From positions 1 through 36,194 of the forward strand of contig PDHQ01000323.1 in NCBI GenBank assembly GCA_003339415.1: DNA of 36,194 nucleotides. Reading direction: 5' to 3'. The position numbers and the translations under genes are program-made. Source of the DNA: Ophiocordyceps camponoti-saundersi (nom. inval.). Its lineage: Eukaryota > Ascomycota > Sordariomycetes > Hypocreales > Ophiocordycipitaceae. Every line of letters begins with the position of its first letter. Positions within the stretch are counted from its first letter, which is position 1. Below the pieces are notes generated by a model, which worked only from the letters and a program-made list of their open reading frames with translations, was not told the DNA's origin and made no database searches. Below, piece by piece: positions 1 through 10,849 of the stretch.

Positions 1-165
<165 letters not shown>

Positions 166-620
166 TAAAATAATAAATAAATTATAAAAAATTTATAAGA
201 GTATTTGTATTTATATTATATTTAATAAGCTAAATAGTATTATAATTAAAGTATTATATTAAGATATATAAAGAGATAAAAACTTTATATATTTTATATA
301 AAATATATACCCTTTTATTAGCTTTATATACTTACGCTACGGCTTCTTATTTTAGCTTATATAGTATAATATATTACCGCTATTATTAAAAACTTACTAA
401 TTATAATAAAAGCTAATAAAGTACTTTAAATAGTAATTATAGCCGCTTAAGCTTTAATAAAATTAGCTAAGCTTATACTTATATATAATAATACTCTTTT
501 TATTATATAATTAGTTTTCCTAATCCTGCTATATATACTGCGGAAAGTTAATTCTTTTTTCTAAGGAGTATAGTAACGCTATCTTTAATATTGCCCCCGC
601 TTATAAGGTTTTAAGCTCTA
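166..620. other. AT-rich stretch without recognised gene
   Basis: No readable frame is visible in this stretch between the microsatellite and the 3' end of Gypsy-1. It may contain the 3' LTR of Gypsy-1, because that element runs on the minus strand and its 3' end points left, but I could not match it to a second copy near 5,800-7,500. A few surviving TG dinucleotides lie near 205 and 534-543. Confidence 0.4.
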
Positions 621-676
621 AGAGGTTAGCTAATATTTTAATATTAAAGTAAAAAGTTATTATTTTAAAGTATAAT

Positions 677-718
677 ACTACTACTACCGCCGCCGCTATA
701 CTTATCGCCGCCGCCGCT
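677..718. repeat. CTA/CCG trinucleotide runs
   Basis: Short runs of CTA followed by two blocks of CCG repeats stand out against the AT-rich background. They lie just downstream (minus-strand sense) of the Gypsy-1 integrase, so they may be a low-complexity tail of its polyprotein or 3' UTR. Keeping CCG units fits RIP that spares CpG. Confidence 0.7.
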
Positions 719-816
719 AAACTAATAACCCTAACGCTATTATATTACCGCTATTACCTAGCTAGGAAATCGTTATTTATAAAAAAGTAGCGTTATTAAA
801 TATTATAAAGGAGGTA

Positions 817-828
817 GGGGGGGGGGGG
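817..828. repeat. 12-base poly-G tract
   Basis: An uninterrupted run of 12 G sits inside strongly AT-rich sequence at the 3' side of Gypsy-1. RIP acts on CA/TG contexts, so an internal G homopolymer is not a target; survival here is therefore expected. The exact length of such runs is prone to sequencing error. Confidence 0.9.
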
Positions 829-1499
829 TTTCCGCGCTTAAAAGTGCGCTTTTTAATATAAATTCTCCGCTAGCTATTTTACCGTATATTTTCTAATATC
901 TTACTTATTATTATATATAGCTAAACTATATAAAGCCTTAAAGCGATTAAGAGTAGCGGTATCCTTAAGTTTCGCTAAAAGTTCCTATATTAGATTTTAA
1001 TAACTTTTTTACTTAATAAAGACCTCTTATCTCTTACCTTTACTTACTTTTTTTTATTTAACTAAAATAATCTCCTTAGCCTCTTATTTATTTTCTTTAT
1101 TAACTAAGATTATTAAGAGTTATAAATTAGCGATTTCTTTTCTAAGTAAGCGGCCTAAAGCTACTCTCTTAAGTAAATTTATATTAAAGTAATTATAAGC
1201 TTTTATTAATAATCTTATAAGTTTTATAAGGGTTAAGTTAATAACTTATACTATTATAAACTTAGCGTTTTTTTAGTTAAGCTTCTTTTTAAGTTATACG
1301 CTTAGGAAATTATATAAATTAAGCTAAACTTTATTACTTATTTTAAAATATTTAGCTAGTTATTAATTCTTATTAGCTTAAAACTCTTAAGTTTATAAAG
1401 ATAAGGTATTAGTAGCTTAATAAAAGTTTATTATTTACTATAATCTTTTTATAAAATTCTTAGCCTAGCTTTTAGGATTCCTTATTAACGCTTATAAAG

Positions 1500-2560
1500 T
1501 ATTTAAGTTTAATAATATTATTATAAGAGCTTAAAACTTATAAGTTACGAAAAATAACGTTATTTTTATAGCTAAGTAAACTTTACTATTTAATATAATT
1601 TAAGCTATAGGAAGCTATTTATCTTAATTATCCTAATTATAAAAAACTACTATTTAAAGGTAAGCTTATATATTTTAATTAAACCTCTTATATCTTTTAT
1701 TAGTTTATAAATAATAAGCTATATTAAGTATTTAATTAATTTTATAAAATTAGTAAAGATAGCTTTAAAACTTACTTATTTAATTAATTCCTTTATTACT
1801 TATAATTATACTTAGCTATTAGTAAAACTATATAAAATATTAGAGAAATTACTTTATATAAAGCGGAGCGTTTATTAAAAATATTAGCTTAAGTAGAATT
1901 TTTTTACTTAGTTAGTTTTTAATTATTTATAAATACTTATCTCCGCGTTTTATAAGTAGGAAATTTATTATAAAGTCTATTTATATATATTAGTAAAACT
2001 AATCTAGAGTAGGTAATAACTTAAGGAGGGTAACTTAATATTATTTCTAAGCTTTAATATTACTATAAGTATTATAGTTTCTAAGAAATTAATAAATATA
2101 TTATTACTAAAGCGGCTAGAAGAAGTCTTAAGTTATAAAAGCTATTATATTTTCCCTTTTAAAGTAACTAATTAAGGCTAAGTTATAAATTATTTAAATA
2201 AGATAATTTTATAATATATTAAGCGGGGAGGCTAGCGCTTTCTTAAAGTCTTTTATTATAATAACTAAAGCTCCTAGGACTTAAAGCTTATTATAGAAAT
2301 ATAATCTTCCTTTAGCGTTAATATAATAATTTATAATTTAAACCTTAAGCTATAGCTTCGGAGAAAGTAAGTAATTTCTCTTTATTATAGCTTAATATAC
2401 TTTTTAGAAAACTAAGTCTTATAATATTATCTTATTTTTAAGTTCCTAAAGCTTATTATTAAAGAAAATTCGAGTTTTTAGTAAAATATTATCTTATAAA
2501 TTTATAGCGTTTTTAATAGCTATACTTTTATTTTATTATTTATCCTCTCCCTTTTCCTCC
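1500..2560 (-). pseudogene. Gypsy-1 integrase remnant
   Basis: Read on the minus strand, this stretch resembles Ty3/Gypsy integrase. The clearest part is the end of the zinc-binding domain running into the catalytic core, a short motif like LLKLLPTLD followed by a block like YIWIDFI. These correspond to the family patterns LLKPLPIPD and HISMDFI. Upstream, a KALAS block matches the position of the His-His region. The His and Cys ligands appear as Tyr, the expected product of RIP on CAY and TGY codons. Stops are frequent and the downstream core (second and third acidic residues) is too decayed for me to place. The enzyme would have inserted the cDNA into the host genome. Confidence 0.65.
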
Positions 2561-2689
2561 TTTAAGATATTAGTAAGGTCTTTTAAAATATTAATTACTA
2601 TCGCTTATAAGTAAAATTATAAGTCTTCTTTAGGAATTACTTATATAAAGCAGGCGTTTTCCTTTTCTATAGTTAAGAGTTTATCTTAA

Positions 2690-4150
2690 TCTTTATAGGA
2701 AAGGGCGTTTAAGATTATAACTTATTTACTAAGTTAATAGCGGATCTTAAAGTTAAATTATAATAAGTACTTAGCGTATTACGCTTATTATTCTAAAAAG
2801 TATTAATAAGTTATAAAATACTTTAAGTTTTTATAATTAATAATAATATTAAAGCTAATATAGCTATATAATTTAGTATACTATTATTCTAAATATTTAA
2901 TAATTACTAATATTTTTTTATTATATATAAGATAATTACGCTTAGCTATATTTATTTTTATAGAAAAAAATATAATTAGTTATTTTTACTTATCTTTTTC
3001 CTAATAAGAATAACCTTTTATAATATAAATACTAGCGTTTACCTTTAAAAATATAAGGTTTTTAAAGTTTTATTTTACTAATAAGGGGGCTTTTATAAAT
3101 AAGTTCTTAACTTCCTTAAAAGCTTACTCTTAATTTAAACCTTAGATAAACTTAACTCTTTTCTTTCTTAAGTTTATTAATAATTCTACTACCCCTATAA
3201 AATCTATAATAAAAAGTCGGTAAAAGTTAGCAAAACTTAGAAATCCGCGAAGGCTTTTAAAGGAAGTTAGCGCCGCTTAGTTAACGATTATCTTAATCTT
3301 TTCTAAGTTTACCTAAAGCCTAACTTCTACTAATATTATAAATCTTAAGTATTTTACCTTTTTATTTATAAATTCGTACTTATCTAAGTTTAGATAAAGC
3401 TTATATTTTTAAAGCTTATAAAGAATTAAGCGTACTTTATAAAAATAGTCCTTTTTAGTATTATTAGAGTAAATAAGAATATTATTAATATAAGCTAAGT
3501 AAAACTTATTAAAATATAATTAAAGGATATTATTAATATATTTTTAAAAAATAATAAAAGCTTTTATAAGTTTAAATAAGGTAATTATCTATTTAAAGAG
3601 GCTATACTAAATCTTAAATACTATCTTTTATTCCTCTCTTTTAATAATTTATATTTTTTAAAAAGCTTATATAATATTTAGCTTTATAAGCTATTAAGCT
3701 TTAGCTAGTAACCGGAGAGTATTACCGAGAAAGAAGAGAAGATATTTATCTAAGATTATAATTATATTTAATATATAGAAATTTATATAAAATTATAACC
3801 CTTTTTTAAGTTTCCTTATAAAAAGGATTAGGGCACTTATAAGTAAGCTATTAGGTTAGATAAAGCTTTTTTAAAAAAGGTCTAATAATATTTTCTTAAA
3901 AATAAGTAATTCCTCCCTTAATATATTATAAAAAGGGCCGAATAAGATTTAAAGTTCTTTACTATTTACTTTTTTCTTAAGTAATATATAGTAATTAATA
4001 CTTTTTTTTATATAAGTTTAACTTATCCGCTTTTTACTTAAAAAAAAAGGGAAATATATTATAGAATTCTATTAAGATATATTCTTATAATTAGTTATTT
4101 ATTAAGGGGATCTGGTTTTATAACGCTTTTTTATATCTTTAACTCTTATA
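2690..4150 (-). pseudogene. Gypsy-1 reverse transcriptase and RNase H remnant
   Basis: On the minus strand the catalytic block YINNILIYS is at 3,466-3,492. It is the Gypsy motif Y(L/I)DDILIYS with both catalytic Asp turned to Asn, as RIP of T-GAT to T-AAT would do. Upstream lies a decayed FRTRYGLFEW/LPFGL-like block (about 3,560-3,660). Downstream (about 3,080-3,430) are strongly Gypsy-like motifs including KYEFINKKVKYL, FLSFANFYRLFI and APLLVK. A weaker RNase H-like stretch covers about 2,790-2,960. The reading frame is followable over several hundred codons with few frameshifts, so point mutation rather than indels killed it. Loss of both catalytic Asp alone would abolish polymerase activity. 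Confidence 0.88.
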
Positions 4151-5100
4151 GCTTAAATCTCTAAATACTCCGCGGGATCTTTTTTCTAATAGCGTAATTC
4201 TTTCTATCTCCTTCTTATTTCTCTAATAAAAGTTAAGCTATAAAGGTATATAGCGTTTAAGATATTTTTAATTAGTTATAAGTAAGTATTAGTAACTTAT
4301 ATTTATTATTATAAATCTCTATACTAAACTTAATCTTTATAAGGGATTAAATAAGACTTTATATATTATAGCTAAGGCTTACTAAGAATAATTAGGAAAT
4401 AAAAATCTAATATTATATATATTATAATTAATTAATTAAAGCTTTTTACCTTAAGCGAGAGCTAAGTAATATTTAATATTTTTAGTTTATTTATTATTAC
4501 CTTTTTACTTATTAAGCTAAGATTCTTTCTATTAATATTCGTAAGTTTTATATTAGCTATAAATATATTATAAAATAACTCTTATAGCTTTTATTAATTA
4601 ATATATTTATAAGTTTTAAATTATTTAAGATTATAAGAATCTTAATATATAAAGCTTATAATTTAAAATAAAGGATATTTTTCTTTTCTTTTATCTATAT
4701 TATCTTATCCTCTAGAATATTATAATATCTTAAAGTTATTTTTTCCCCTAATTATTATCGGAGTTATATTCCTTAACTTAAGGAGGGATTTTTATATAGT
4801 TAATATAGGTTTCCCCTAAAGCCCTTTACCCTAGCTTTTATAAAGGTTAAAAGTTATAATTATATATAAGGTATATATTTATACTATATTTAATATAAGG
4901 GCTTAATATTCTATATTATTTTAATATTAATTTTTCTACTTACTTAGCTTAAGGGGTATTTTATAATATTTAAGTAAGAGTTTTATTATAACCGCTATCT
5001 TTCCCTTTTTATTTCTTTTATTTCTTATCTTTTATTATATTTATTAGAATATCCCTATTTATATCTTTTCCTATACTTAAGTTTATAAGAATATCCCTAG
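4150..5100 (-). other. Gypsy-1 internal region between gag and RT, not resolved
   Basis: This should hold the protease, nucleocapsid and linker of Gypsy-1, judged by its position between the gag and reverse transcriptase remnants. I could not recognise a DTG/DSG protease motif or a zinc knuckle. There are practically no CA or TG dinucleotides, so decay is at its heaviest here. Confidence 0.4.
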
Positions 5101-5610
5101 CGTCTTTTATATATTTATTAAGGTTAGGTTAATATTTTTTAGCCGCCCTAAAAAAATATAAAGTTTATTTTAAAAACTATATAAAGCCTTATAAATAATC
5201 GATAAACGGGGAATATTTATAAGATATATTAACTATAATTAAAAGGTCTCGAAATATCGGGGAAAAGGCCTCGCGTAGCTAAGTTAGTTTTACGGAATTA
5301 TCTTAACTCGAAATCTAGCTATAATTACTAGAACTTTCTTAAATTTAAGAATAAAGTTACTAAATATTTATCTATTATAAATAAACTAAAGTCCGGAGCT
5401 TATCTTAAGCTTTTTTTTATTCCTAAATATTACTAAAAGTTTAATAAAGGTAGTTAAAAAAGTCTTTTAAATACCTCTTTTTACTAAGGTTATTAGATTA
5501 TTAGAAGGCTAATATTTTCCGTATTTTATTCTTAGAAAGATAGTTTAGGATCTATACTTAAATATAATTTATATTTTTAGCTTTACTTTAAAGCTTATTA
5601 ATATTATATT
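5100..5610 (-). pseudogene. Gypsy-1 gag remnant
   Basis: The minus strand encodes a decayed frame resembling retrotransposon Gag: a block around LKDFFNYLY-TFSNI (about 5,425-5,490), an E-KKA-DKLRTL segment, then LREAFSPIFRDLLI with VNIS and SPFIDYLQ (about 5,190-5,270). Gag proteins of fungal Gypsy elements have the same order: a helix ending in a Phe-rich core, an acidic linker, then a helix with LR..L....R..L. It would have formed the virus-like particle around the element RNA. Stops sit mostly where Gln or Trp is expected. A zinc knuckle was not seen. Confidence 0.6.
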
Positions 5611-5799
5611 AATAAACTAGCTAACTTATAAAAAAGTAAAAGGAATTTAATAATTTATTTTACTAAAGCTAAGGTTCTTTTTACTTTATAAAAGCTATAT
5701 TAATCTAAGCTTAGCTAAGCGTAGCTTTAGCAAAGGTTAGTTTAAGAAGGTTTATTTATAATATTTCCCTAAGGGCGTTTATACGCGCGGCTATAAGTT

Positions 5800-7531
5800 C
5801 CTAAGTATATTCCGCTTCTTTTATCGCGAGGAAAGTTATAGCTTATTATTAGATACTAAATTATACTTTTTATAATATAGCTTTTTACTTTATTTCTTTA
5901 CTTATAAGAAAAATTTTAGCTTACTTTTTAAAATACTATTTTATATATTTTAATATTTACTAATAATATTCTTTCCTATCTTTTATTATATATTATATTA
6001 CTTATATTTATTATTCTAATAATTAAACTTATAGCTTTTATTATAAAAGTTATTAGTATCTGCTAAAGCTAGCTTAAGATTATTAAAGCCTTTCTATTTA
6101 GTCCTATAAGTTAGCTATTCTAATCCGATTTAATTTAATTAATTTAATTAATCTATTAATATTAAAGATAAAAGTAAAAATTTATAAGAAAAAGATATAT
6201 AATTTTATTAAGGGACTAGTTAAAAGGATACTTATTTACTAAGCTATATATAATAATAATTATATATAGCGAGCTTCTAAGAAAGCTACACTTTAGCGTG
6301 CTAAATAGCTATATATACCGCTCTTTCCTTAAAAGCTTATTTGCCTTCCCGTTTAATAGTCCTTTCCGTTCCTACTTATTTAATCCTTTCGCTATAAGCT
6401 TTTAGGCTAAATAATAGCAGCCTTATTATTTAATCGTAAGGCTAATTTATAAGTTTAATATTAAAGTTAATAACCTGAATATAATATAAGGGCTAAACCT
6501 TAATAAGCTTTAAAGCTAAAGTACTTATAGTTATAGTATATTTTTATTATAGCTTAAGTTTTAAAAAAATAATTATAATATATTCTCGCTATAGCTTAAG
6601 TTTTAAGAAGGTAATTATAATATTTTCTTAATATATTACCTTACTATACCTAAACTTAATAATTATAATACTTTTTTATTATAAGTTTAGTCTTAACTAT
6701 TTAATACTTTAAGAGGCTAACTTTATATTATATTTATATTACTTAGCTTATTATTTTTAAGGTTTATTAGCTAACTTTCTCTTTTAGTATTAAAACGCTA
6801 GCTTTAAAAGCTTTATTATTAATATACTTTATTTTATATAATATTTATAAGTAAGGAATAGATTATAAACGCTATATAAGAGGTATTTAAAATTTACTTA
6901 TATATAAAGTAATTTTTTAACATATCGCTATAGCTTTTTCTAAAGCTTTATTAAGTAAATCTTATAACATTTAAAAATATACTATACTTATAGCTTAACT
7001 AAGATATAAACGCATAAGAATTTAAAATTATATAAATAAGTAAAGCATCTAATATTAAGTAAAAAAAATAGCTTCTTATAACTTTTATTTTTTATAATCC
7101 TATAAAAGCTAAGCGTAGGAAATCTATTAATAAAGTAAATATATTTAATTACTATTATTAATTTATTTATTATTATAATATATTTTTATAACTATTATCT
7201 TTAAAGCTTTCTTAGAAGTAAACTTTTTACTAATAAATATTTAAAGTCTTTATAATAAAACTTAAAGGTTTTACTATAATTATTAAAATAAGTTTTTTTA
7301 TAAAGCTTTTACTATTAATATTTTAATTTTATAGCTAATAAGGAAGACTTATTATTATTTATATAAACTAAACTATAACTTTAAGACTTTATAAATAAAA
7401 TAAATAAAATATTATTATTATAGCTTAATAAAATTACTTTTTAAGCTATTTAGAAATTTAATAGAATATTAATAAACTATAATATAATATTTAATAATTA
7501 TAACTTACTTACTTTTTTTATTTAAATAATA
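5800..7531. other. Flank between Gypsy-1 and Copia, no gene recognised
   Basis: No frame long enough to interpret is visible on either strand. The stretch may include the 5' LTR and leader of Gypsy-1. It keeps more CA/TG than the elements (for example near 6,061, 6,287-6,298, 6,351, 6,417, 6,474, 6,920, 6,968, 7,012 and 7,045), so at least 6,060-7,050 was RIPed less intensely. It may be single-copy host DNA or an older, diverged repeat. It ends exactly at the Copia target duplication. Confidence 0.5.
6548..6628. repeat. 42-bp tandem duplication, two copies
   Basis: Two adjacent copies of a 42-base unit begin at 6,548 and 6,590, each starting TATAGCTTAAGTTTTAA and continuing into TAATTATAATAT. 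They differ by a few substitutions. No function is evident; it lies in non-coding sequence left of the Copia element. Confidence 0.75.
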
Positions 7532-7536
7532 TTACT
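7532..7536. repeat. Copia target site duplication, left (TTACT)
   Basis: TTACT directly precedes the left Copia LTR and is repeated exactly at 26,906-26,910 directly after the right LTR. Five bases is the usual duplication length for Copia integrases. The match fixes the limits of the element. Confidence 0.85.
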
Positions 7537-7753
7537 TATTATAGCTTAGAAATATATTAAGTAAATAATAGTATTAGTATTATAAATAAAAATCCTAAGC
7601 TAAGGAGAAAAGAAAGAAAAGAGAGAGAAACTCTTATAGGCGAAATCCTAATAAAATATATAAAGGCACGTGCTAGTAGATATAAGAGAGGATATAGTAA
7701 GATCTAGTAAAGAAGCGGATATATTTCCTAGTAATCTCCGCTAGCGTGTGATA
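7537..7753 (-). repeat. Copia 3' LTR (217 bp)
   Basis: This LTR aligns without large gaps to 26,689-26,905, with identity of very roughly 85-90% by eye; most differences are C/T or G/A transitions. It holds a purine-rich block (about 7,600-7,631), an intact GCACGTGC palindrome at 7,666-7,673 and a conserved GAAGCGG block. On the minus strand the sequence just before this LTR ends in TTAGAGGGTAA (7,754-7,764), a plausible short polypurine tract for plus-strand DNA priming, which supports the minus orientation. Confidence 0.9.
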
Positions 7754-8156
7754 TTACCCTCTAATAAAGGCCTTAATATACTTATTAAAGCTAGTAATAT
7801 TTAGTATAAAGCTATACGCTTAGGGAAATTATACTATTATTTTATTTATTATCCTTATAATTACGGTTTATTATAATAGCTTTAATTTAGTATTAGAGAT
7901 TAATAAGCGGGCCGGTAATATTAAAGAAATAATTATAAAAATCCTTAAAAGCTATAAGTATATATTAAAAATTCCTAATAAGGTATTATATTTTATTTAA
8001 ATTATTACTATGCTAGTAAACTTAATACTTTAACTAATAGCGTTATCTTATAATATAAAACTAAAGAATATAGTTTACTATTTATTTTAATATATTATTA
8101 ATAATTTTTAGTTTAGTAAGGGGTATCTCTTAGCTAGGTAAGGGGTTTATAATAGC
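7754..8156 (-). other. Copia 3' internal end, left of hAT insertion
   Basis: This is the part of the Copia internal region between its 3' LTR and the hAT insertion point. It should hold the end of the RNase H frame and the 3' untranslated region. I can follow no clear domain. It continues on the other side of the hAT at 21,834 after removing one copy of the 8-bp duplication. Confidence 0.6.
8149..8156. repeat. hAT target site duplication, left (ATAATAGC)
   Basis: ATAATAGC directly precedes the left hAT end and is repeated without mismatch at 21,826-21,833. Eight-base duplications are diagnostic of the hAT superfamily. Confidence 0.93.
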
Positions 8157-8350
8157 TAAGGTTTAAAATTAGTTAGTAACTTTTTAGTCTTTTTTTAGTT
8201 AGTCCGGACTAACTAACTAAAGTCCTTATTTTTAGGGACTAAATTAGTTACTAATTAACTAAAGTCCTTATAGTAACTAATTTTAGTTAGTTACTTTTAG
8301 TCTTTAGTTAGTTAGTAACTAACTAAAGACTAAAAAATTAGTTACTAACG
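8157..8350. repeat. hAT left terminus: TIR plus subterminal TTAGTTAGT array
   Basis: The 21-bp inverted repeat is followed by a dense array of TTAGTTAGT and its complement ACTAACTAA, many attached to CTTTAGT or AAGTCC. A perfect 22-bp palindrome centred on CCGG lies at 8,195-8,216. hAT transposases bind short subterminal repeats, so this array probably was the transposase binding region; that role is inferred from the family. The same motifs recur at 21,690-21,825. Confidence 0.88.
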
Positions 8351-9400
8351 TTAATTATTTTTTTTTATATTTATGAAAAAACCTTATTAAAAGCGCTTCT
8401 AAATAGTACTTTGTTTATAATTTTAACTATTCTACTTATTTTTTAATTAAAAGTTAAAGGTAATACTTTATTAAAAAATATTTTTTAAAAATATTAATAA
8501 GAAAAAAAAGCCTTAGTAAATTATTAAATAGTAAATAATAATCTAAAGAGATAAAGAAGTGTTATTATAGCTAAAAACTACTTTTTTATAATTTTACTTA
8601 TTTTTTTATAATTATTATAAAAATATTAATAGAAATAATATAGTTATTCTAAGAATTTATTATAAGTATTAAATAATATTATTATAAAGACTTTTAAGAC
8701 TTATATTACTTACGATACTATATTTTATAAGGCTATACTTTTTTTTTATTTTTAAATAAATTATTAAAAAAGATAATAAATAATTTATTTACGACCTTAT
8801 ACTATATACTAAAAACACTAATATTTATTTTAAAAGCTTAATTAAAGAGAAAAAATAAATATAAAGATTTAGTAAGAAAGAAAAAGGTTTCCTTTATATA
8901 ATATTCTTTTTTTAGGTTAGTAACCTTACTATAGCTTTAGTTATAAATTATTTTCTATTTTTTACCCTTTTTTCCTTACTAAGTTATTTTTTAGCATAGT
9001 AAACTAAGATATAGATAAAATTTTTATTTTTTATAAAAATAACTCTTTAAATAATAAGGTTAAAAATATAAATTAAATCTTTTTAAGTAATAAACTTTTT
9101 AAGCTTCCTTATAAGATTTTTTACTTAAAATTATAACTATTAATTTATTTTTATTTATACTATTAACTTTAAAAAACTTCCCTTATTTAAATAAAAGATT
9201 TAATAGAAAGGCTAAAAATAGCTATAAAATTATAAGAAAAATATAGCTTATAGCTTTAAAAAATATATAACTTTTTACTTTTTTAATTCTTTTTTTATAT
9301 CCTTTTATATTTTTTTTATATAATATATTAAACTTAGGGAATAAGTAGCTATTTTATATAATTATTCTTTTATTTTATATAATATTATATTAACTTAGAA
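8351..9400. other. hAT interior, no gene recognised
   Basis: This stretch is very AT-rich. I could not follow any family motif on either strand, and long runs of A and T dominate. It may be intergenic or the remnant of a second hAT-borne gene. Confidence 0.4.
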
Positions 9401-10085
9401 ATATACCTTATAAAAATATAAGTTAGCTTTTAAAGCTAAAGTAAACTTTTTTATTTTTTTAAATTATATTTTATTATACCTTATACCTTTTTTAAAATTA
9501 CTTAAGTTATAAAAAGTACTTTACCCCGTAAGGGGTTCTTAGTACAGGGTATATAACTTAGTAAATAGTAAAAATATATTTCTCTTTTTTTTAAGAATTT
9601 ATTTAAAATAGATAAAAAATAGCTAATTTTTTTTTTAAAAATATATAAGATAGATTAAGCTTTTAATAATCTTATACTTTTTTTCCTTACTTTTTTTACC
9701 GCTTTTTCGCAGGTTTTTTCTTAAGTTAATAAAAAAAAGCTCTTTATACCTACCCCTCTTTATAAGTAATACGAGGTTTTAAGTAAACCTTTAAACCTTA
9801 CTATTAAAAGATTTTCTAAAAATATAAAAAAGGTATATTCCGGAAAAGTAAGTTTATAACCGAATACGTAGCGTAAGGCGCTTTTTCTAGCATATTACTA
9901 AGTACCCTTACCTACTTTCACTATACTTGGAAAAATTTTTAAAGTCTTTTTTTTTAATAACTTAGTAGTTTTATAAGATAACCTTAACTTTAAATTCCTC
10001 TACTACTCTTAATTTTAACGCGATAAAAATAAAAAAAAGTATTTTAAAGAAGCTTTTTTACTAAAGAATAAGATACGTTATTTAT
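9400..10085. repeat. Direct repeat inside hAT, copy 1 (about 680 bp)
   Basis: This segment matches 10,850-11,530 in the same orientation, offset about 1.44 kb. The best preserved block (9,700-9,930) includes TAAGTAATACGAGGTTTTAAG, GGTATATTCCGGAAAAGTAAG and CGTAGCGTAAGGCGCTTTTT. Outside it the match is patchy and the limits are approximate. Because the two copies lie so close, they may be an internal tandem duplication of the hAT, the LTRs of a small unknown element, or two independent insertions. A GC-rich imperfect palindrome (CCCCGTAAGGGG) is at about 9,525-9,536. Confidence 0.8.
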
Positions 10086-10195
10086 TAATACCGTAGCCTC
10101 TTTAAGCTTTAATAAAATAGCTTAAGAAGCTACTCCCCTCTTAATTTATTAAGGTAAGCTACCTTAAAAAAGCTTTATAATTAAAAAATACTAAT

Positions 10196-10384
10196 TATTT
10201 TTAGCTACTATTATTATATAAAAGAGAATTAAGCGAATTAAGTTATAATACGCTAGGCGATTTAGGCCTTTTCCTTAAAAAATAAGTAAAAAGTAAGAAA
10301 AAAAATAAAAAAGAAATATAAAAGCGTAGAAAAAAGCTTATAAAATAGCTGAAAAATTAGCAGAAAAAGTAAGAGAACCCTATT
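10196..10384 (+). pseudogene. Unrecognised lysine-rich frame between the direct repeats
   Basis: A plus-strand frame of about 60 codons with five or six stops reads as a Leu-rich start, YKRELSELSYNTLGDLGLFL, then a strongly basic run (KSKKKNKKEI, KRRKKLIK, QKK). All stops are TAA or TAG and could be former Gln. The basic coiled-coil look resembles tails of fungal transposases, but I cannot name a family. It may be a second hAT-borne gene or part of a small element bounded by the direct repeats. Confidence 0.3.
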
Positions 10385-10849
10385 ATAATATAAAACCTTA
10401 AAATAATAAAATACTAATATAGGAATAATATATAGAAGAGTTAATTATAAATATTTATAATAAAATATTATAGTTTATTTATAATAAAAACTTATCTTTC
10501 TTATTAAAATTTTAATAAAATAATCTAAATAATAAAAATATTATAAGCTTTTTAAGTAAAGTTTTTTAGATTTTTTTTTAAAAATAATTAGGGGTTTTAA
10601 AAATACGTTCTATTTATTAGCTTATTTAAAAAATTTAAATTACTAATATTTTACTTATAATAAAATATATTATATAAAAGAGAAAAATCTTATATATAGT
10701 AAATTATTATATAAATTTTCTTTAGATTTTTTATATAATTTTTATCTTATAAGGTAACTATTAAAAAAATACTCTATAATAAATATAAAGTTATATATAC
10801 TACTTAGTATTATAACTTAATTTGATAAAGATACTTTAGATAATAAATA

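Larger units (their letters stand above)
620..5700 (-). mobile_element. Gypsy-1: RIP-decayed Ty3/Gypsy LTR retrotransposon
   Basis: The minus strand carries gag, reverse transcriptase, RNase H and integrase remnants in the Gypsy order (gag to the right, integrase to the left). The stated limits are approximate and cover only the part where coding remnants can be followed; neither LTR was located, so the true element is longer. The copy is broken throughout by in-frame TAA/TAG, most of them explicable as RIP of CAA, CAG or TGG. Gypsy elements copy themselves through an RNA intermediate and integrate with their own integrase; this copy can no longer do so. It lies outside the Copia/hAT/Gypsy-2 nest to its right. 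Confidence 0.85.

Noticed and set aside
180..6500. LTR pair for Gypsy-1
   Set aside because: I compared the left 166-620 region with 5,700-7,531 by eye and found only short chance words such as GCTATATATA, so no LTR is claimed.
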